64,000 nt of DNA, from assembly GCA_014843695.1 (NCBI GenBank), contig CM026387.1, forward strand, positions 80,270,661-80,334,660, written 5' to 3'. The notes beneath the pieces are model-generated. The model saw only the letters and a program-made list of their open reading frames with translations. It did no database searches and was not told where the DNA came from. Each line of letters begins with the position of its first letter. Within the stretch, counting starts at the first letter, position 1. This stretch comes from Archivesica marissinica (lineage: Eukaryota; Mollusca; Bivalvia; Venerida; Vesicomyidae). Below, one piece after another: positions 60,652-64,000 of the stretch. A program made the translations under genes and the position numbers.

Positions 60652-60972
60652 GTTATTTTAGCTTGATTGCGAAACAAGTTCTTACAACTTATATTAATCA
60701 CTCTCGAGACCTCAATCCTGCTGGAACCCATCGCCACAAGGGAGTGAGAAGAGGCAACGTGGTGGAACCCATCGCCCCGAGGGAGAGAGAAGAGGCAACG
60801 TGGTGGAACCCATCGCCCCGAGGGAGAGAGAAGAGGCAACGTGGTGGAACCCATCGCCACAAGGGAGAGAGAAGAGGCCACATGGAATTTAAATGCCTTG
60901 ATAAGTTGTAATGGCTCCAGCGGAGCTCGAACTCCACGCCTTTTGCACCACTGCGCTATCACGACTTCCACT
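60652..60972 (-). mobile_element. SINE family 2 (copy f) with a quadruplicated 41-bp segment
   Basis: Tail and body as in the other copies, but GGTGGAACCCATCGCC ... GAGAGAGAAGAGGCAACGT is repeated four times (60722-60880). The head carries AGTGCAAAAGGCGTGGAG-type decayed sequence near 60950. Confidence 0.82.
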
Positions 60973-61283
60973 ATGGATGCTATTCATCATTCCCCTACCC
61001 ATTCTTAACATACTACCAGTGTTTTGGACGGGTGTCTGAGCTGTCATCACATATATCGCTGTCATATCGTACACTGGGCATATAAAATAACCAAAGATCG
61101 GGACTATTAATGTGATGTCTTCTGTATGGCAAACCGACCCATGTTATATAATTAGGCTGAAACTCTTCTGGAGTCAATCGAACAAGCGATTGCTTTGATA
61201 GATAACTTGTGACTGCTAATACACACGTATGCACACACATACATACTTACGCGTGTAGCAAATTTGGTATTGATCTATTGCAG

Positions 61284-61393
61284 CCGTTAAGTGAAGAAAT
61301 AAAGTTGGATATATGCATGCAGGTTTCTGAGGGCATGAATTACTTGGACACAATGGATGTTGTACACAAAGATCTGGCCGCGAGAAACTGCTG
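61284..61393 (+). CDS. Exon L: kinase alphaE and catalytic loop (HKDLAARN)
   Basis: Acceptor CTATTGCAG before 61284, donor TGCTG|GTAGGA after 61393 (110 nt, phase 0 in, phase 2 out, residues 675-711). QVSEGMNYLDTMDVVHKDLA is alphaE plus the catalytic loop, and it continues ARNC. The loop reads HKD in place of HRD, but the catalytic Asp (D704) and Mg-binding Asn (N709) are kept. LAARN is diagnostic for tyrosine kinases. HKDLAARNC is the form found in RYK receptors (family knowledge). Confidence 0.92.
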
Positions 61394-61454
61394 GTAGGAC
61401 AGGACATGTGCAAACTATTGAACGTGTCATAATATATGTATATATTATGTTTTT

Positions 61455-61575
61455 TAAAGTTTATTTAACGTCGCTACCAATTGCCCATATGAGCGACAGG
61501 CAGTTTACCTAACACCACCATTCCTGGACAGGCTCCAGCGGTTAACCAGTACTTTGTGCTCCGACCTCCGTAGCG
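61455..61575 (-). mobile_element. Chimeric SINE relic (family 1 tail joined to family 4 body)
   Basis: 61455-61498 matches the 3' end of family 1 (CGCTCATATGGGCAATTGG; TAAATAAAC). From 61499 the sequence matches the family 4 body (GGTTAACCGCTGGAGCCTG; GGTGTTAGGTAAACTGCC). No TSD was found. Confidence 0.65.
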
Positions 61576-61587
61576 TCTTACAAGAGT

Positions 61588-61656
61588 GCTGATTTCAAAC
61601 CATATTTTATGAAAAGAATTTTAGAATTCCAAAACGAGTTTCATAAAATATGGTAT
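61588..61656. repeat. Inverted repeat with 25-bp arms
   Basis: TGATTTCAAACCATATTTTA... and its complement ...AAAATATGGTATGAAATCA, one mismatch, loop about 24 bp. It is the same sequence that was split by a SINE at 39.43 kb. Confidence 0.8.
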
Positions 61657-62055
61657 GAAATCATCACGAGTGTAAGATCGTTTTTATCACATTACCATAA
61701 CGCGCTCATTTTAATAAATAACGTTGCTATTTTCATTTTGGCGCCAAGTGTCAGTGCAAATTGTCATTACGTCACTATGCAAAGCAGCGTTAAATTTTAA
61801 ACAACGTTACAATTGTCTTATCATTCCTCTAGAAATATGCAAAATGTACAGGTTATATTTACAAATTATAAGGATTATTCTCTCAACCAATCAGAATCGG
61901 TCCAGGTGTTATTACACGTGTGTACATAAAAGAAATTATGAGATGACTGTATTACACTGAACACAAGCAAAGTTATGCGATAAAGATGTCTTGAATGTCT
62001 ATATTCTGATTTTGCAATGAAATAAAAAATAATATCATAAGCTATATTGTTTCAG
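61657..62055. other. Intron L-M, unassigned
   Basis: AT-rich sequence without repeats or frames of note. Confidence 0.45.
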
Positions 62056-62212
62056 GGTATCAAGTGATGATAACGTGAAAATAGGCGATGCATCATTTGC
62101 TTACGACCTGTACCCGGAAGAGTATTTAGAAAAGAACGGGCGATACCAACCTATACGCTGGATGGCACCGGAGTGTCTCAGACAAGGCTATTACGATTCA
62201 AAATCTGATGTG
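62056..62212 (+). CDS. Exon M: activation segment (DAS in place of DFG) to APE
   Basis: Acceptor TTGTTTCAG before 62056, donor GATGTG|GTATGA after 62212 (157 nt, phase 2 in, phase 0 out, residues 711-763). NVKIGDASFAYDLYPEEY aligns with VKI-DFG-LxRD; the Asp (D722) is kept but Phe-Gly is replaced by Ala-Ser. Two tyrosines (730, 734) sit where RTK activation-loop tyrosines lie. PIRWMAPECL and SKSDV are the normal P+1 loop, APE and alphaF start. RYK has DNA at the DFG position and a similar DLFP-type continuation, so this looks like the same style of degeneration. Confidence 0.92.
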
Positions 62213-62254
62213 GTATGAAAATCCTCTATGTCCTGTTGCCCGAGGTTATGCATG

Positions 62255-62828
62255 TACAGTCAAGCCTGTGTTAGTGGTTACCTCTATTAAGCAGCCAACC
62301 TGTATTAAGCAGCCAGATTACATATTCCCAAGATGATAACGAATGTGTCACCTGATCTGGCTCTATGCTGTTTGCAAAAGTGATTTAATCTGCTGCTAGC
62401 GTGCAACCAGTAGAGCAGCCAACCTGTATTAAGAAGCCAACCTGTATTAAGCAGCCAGCCAACCTGTATTAAGCAGCCAACCTGTATTAAGCAGCCATCC
62501 AACCTGTATTAAGCAGCCATCCAACCTGTATTAAGCAGCCAGCCTGTATTAAGCAGCCAGCCAACCTGTATTAAGCAGCCAACCTGTATTAAGCAGCCAG
62601 CCTGTATTAAGCAGCCAACCTGTATTAAGCAGCCAGCCTGTATTAAGCAGCCAATCTGTATTAAGCAGCCAACCTGTATTAAGCAGCCAACCTGTATTAA
62701 GCAGCCAATTTCCAGATTCCCTGTATGTTGTTTTATTATACACTTGACCTCTATTAAGCAGCCACTTGTGTTAAGCAGTCATTTTTTGTGATTCCCTTGG
62801 CTTACTGCTTAAGACAGGTTTGACTATA
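62255..62828. mobile_element. Tc1/mariner-like MITE (copy c) with internal expansion
   Basis: Starts TACAGTCAAGCCTGTG and ends GACAGGTTTGACTATA. The inner CCTGTATTAAGCAGCCAA motif has been expanded to about 16 tandem copies (62415-62710), tripling the element length compared with 25.0 and 39.2 kb. Confidence 0.78.
62415..62710. repeat. 18/22-bp tandem repeat inside a MITE
   Basis: AACCTGTATTAAGCAGCC repeated about 16 times; some units carry an extra CAGC or ATCC. Open on the minus strand as a short artefact frame. Confidence 0.9.
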
Positions 62829-62945
62829 ATACTTTTCTGAGATCTCAAGCTCAAGTGATTTGTATGGATGATTTCCGAGTCAGCGGAACCAATCAGTAGC
62901 TTGAGACCGAGTTTGAGATTGGAGAATAGTGCTATAGCATCCAGG
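62829..62945. mobile_element. Foldback element (diverged copy)
   Basis: CTTTTCTGAGATCTCAAGCTC at the left and GTTTGAGATTGGAGAATAG at the right, with AACCAATCAGTAGCTTGAG inside; matches the family at 60.3 and 63.2 kb. Confidence 0.55.
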
Positions 62946-63174
62946 ACTGATATTTTCTTTCTATGTTGTATCGAATATTCCAAAGTACAGATCTTCTCCG
63001 GACCTGATGTCATAAAGGCGAGATGAGTGAATTATCCGACTGATGTTACCGTGTAACACTAGCTAACACCATTTCATAATATTTGAGGTCAAGAGGTACC
63101 AAGTTTGATATCTGCTCACAGCATATATGTAGCGTATTTAAGCAAACACCTCACATAAATTGCTTAGTACTGGG

Positions 63175-63296
63175 CCCGAGGTTATAAAACTTTTTTCAGA
63201 TCTCGAACTCAAGAAATTTGATTGGTTGATTGTGAGTTTCAGATGAACCAATCAGAAGCTTGAGTTTGAGATTGGAGAAACTTTTTATACCCTCAC
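63175..63296. mobile_element. Foldback element (GGTTATAAA... family)
   Basis: CCGAGGTTATAAAACTTTTT and CTTGAGTTTGAGATTGGAG ... CTTTTTATACC are inverted. GATTGGTTGATTG and AACCAATCAGAAG pair inside. Confidence 0.7.
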
Positions 63297-63369
63297 CTCC
63301 AGCCCTGCTGGTCAACTGCTTGGGTGGACTGAGCTTATGCAGGAAACAAGGCCCACATATAAACTGTTC

Positions 63370-63600
63370 CTTGTGGCTTAGTGGTTGCGGTATCCGCCCT
63401 ACGGAGTGGTAGTTCAATAGTTTGAACCTCGTCAGCGGTTCATTCTGATATGTCCGGCCAGTGAGCGGCCAACCAGCTAAATTGTGATTATCAATTGTTT
63501 ATGAGCCTGGCGCCCAGCCTGCAAGGATAGGGTTCGGGAAGTTCTGCTGTTCATAAGAGTCAGAACTGGCTAGCCCAAAAAAGACTATCCTTGTCAAACT
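63370..63600 (+). mobile_element. SINE, family 7 (copy b)
   Basis: tRNA-like head TGTGGCTTAGTGGTTGCGG and AGTTTGAACCTCGTC, body ATATGTCCGGCCAGTGAGCG and GAGCCTGGCGCCCAGCCTG, and TTCGGGAAGTTCTGCTG near the end. Matches 31370-31530. Confidence 0.65.
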
Positions 63601-63899
63601 AAGATTACCAGCCATACTCGCCTATAAGACGACCTCCCTACTTTGGTCCTGAGATCTGTGGGTTTTGGCATGCACTCGGATATGACGGGTTGACAAATGG
63701 AAACCAGTATATATTGTATGTTTGAAGAAATTGTCAGAGTCAGTTCTTAAACATAATTATGGATACCATTTTAAACATTTAAAAAAAATGAGACCATAAT
63801 CTGGTGGTAAAAACTCATCTTATAGGTGAATGTTGACGATATATAAATATAAAGTTGTATGCCGTATTGTGATGTAATTACACGTAAACATTGTTTCAG
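63601..63899. other. Intron M-N end, unassigned
   Basis: AT-rich, ends in a good acceptor (ACATTGTTTCAG). Nothing else recognised. Confidence 0.5.
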
Positions 63900-64000
63900 T
63901 GGGCGTATGGAGTTCTTGTTTGGGAAGTGTTTACCAATGGTTGGTTGCCATATTATGATGTAGCCAACGGAGACCTGCAGACTGTTGTGTGTAACGACGG
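63900..64000 (+). CDS. Exon N: kinase C-lobe (cut by window end)
   Basis: Acceptor TTGTTTCAG before 63900. Phase 0, at least 101 nt (residues 764 on). WAYGVLVWEVFTNGWLPYYD is the alphaF to alphaG segment (DVW-x-x-G-V-x-x-W-E) of tyrosine kinases, with D of DVW from exon M. It then reads VANGDLQTVVCNDG and runs off the window. The remaining C-lobe and any C-terminal tail are not visible. Confidence 0.9.

Larger units (their letters stand above)
19219..64000 (+). other. Receptor tyrosine-kinase-like gene, partial (14 exons seen, 5' and 3' ends missing)
   Basis: Gene span of a predicted single-pass membrane receptor. Fourteen exons were joined by eye; every junction has AG acceptor and GT donor and a matching codon phase, giving about 797 continuous residues. 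Residue numbers in the exon entries count from the first residue visible here. Order: laminin-type EGF repeats (1-171), IPT/plexin-MET-like modules (172-457), transmembrane helix (about 466-487), juxtamembrane (488-570), kinase-like domain (571 to window end). Signal peptide and N-terminal exons are not visible and may lie beyond the 21-bp satellite and the N gap. Many N-glycosylation sequons lie before the transmembrane helix, as expected for an ectodomain. The IPT-TM-kinase order recalls MET/RON, but laminin-EGF repeats stand where SEMA/PSI would be, and the catalytic loop reads as in RYK. The ligand is unknown. Confidence 0.85.

Overview
This is eukaryotic, intron-rich, AT-rich DNA. It most likely comes from a mollusc, probably a bivalve. 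The reasons are the dense mix of tRNA-headed SINE families, a CR1/L2/jockey-group LINE, many palindromic MITEs, and one metazoan-type receptor gene with laminin-EGF, IPT and tyrosine kinase modules. The organism is inferred, not proven. About half of the window is tandem repeat: roughly 20 distinct arrays with unit lengths from 11 to 85 bp.

The one convincing host gene runs on the + strand from about 19.2 kb to the right edge. I could assemble 14 exons whose splice sites and phases agree (19219-19552, 22814-22992, 24855-25000, 30339-30533, 32204-32297, 32746-32973, 38946-39095, 44050-44248, 47289-47507, 57895-57990, 59957-60138, 61284-61393, 62056-62212, 63900-64000+). They encode about 797 residues: laminin-type EGF repeats, three plexin/MET-like IPT modules, one transmembrane helix, a juxtamembrane segment and a tyrosine-kinase-like domain. 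The kinase keeps the beta3 Lys, alphaC Glu, catalytic-loop Asp and Asn, and APE. It lacks a recognisable glycine loop, reads HKD in place of HRD and DAS in place of DFG, so it looks like a RYK-type degenerate kinase. Both ends of the gene lie outside what can be seen.

Region by region: 0-2.7 kb holds a TTAA-flanked palindromic MITE and four SINEs. 2.7-4.7 kb is a GT/GC-rich minisatellite bracketed by 50-bp direct repeats. 4.8-11.9 kb carries LINE remnants: an ORF1 fragment, then an ORF2 with endonuclease and reverse transcriptase broken by frameshifts and a triplicated 3' end. 12.16-13.16 kb is exactly 1000 N. 13.16-19.1 kb is a 21-bp satellite. From 19.2 kb on, the exons are small islands in introns filled with different minisatellites (15, 30, 43, 43, 28, 54, 43, 16, 36, 45, 27, 31, 20, 26/31, 85, 48 and 18 bp units), SINEs and MITEs.

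The long open reading frames in the arrays come from repeat units without stop codons, and I do not regard them as genes. No rRNA gene, CRISPR array, bacterial operon or intact tRNA gene was found. tRNA-like sequences are SINE heads.
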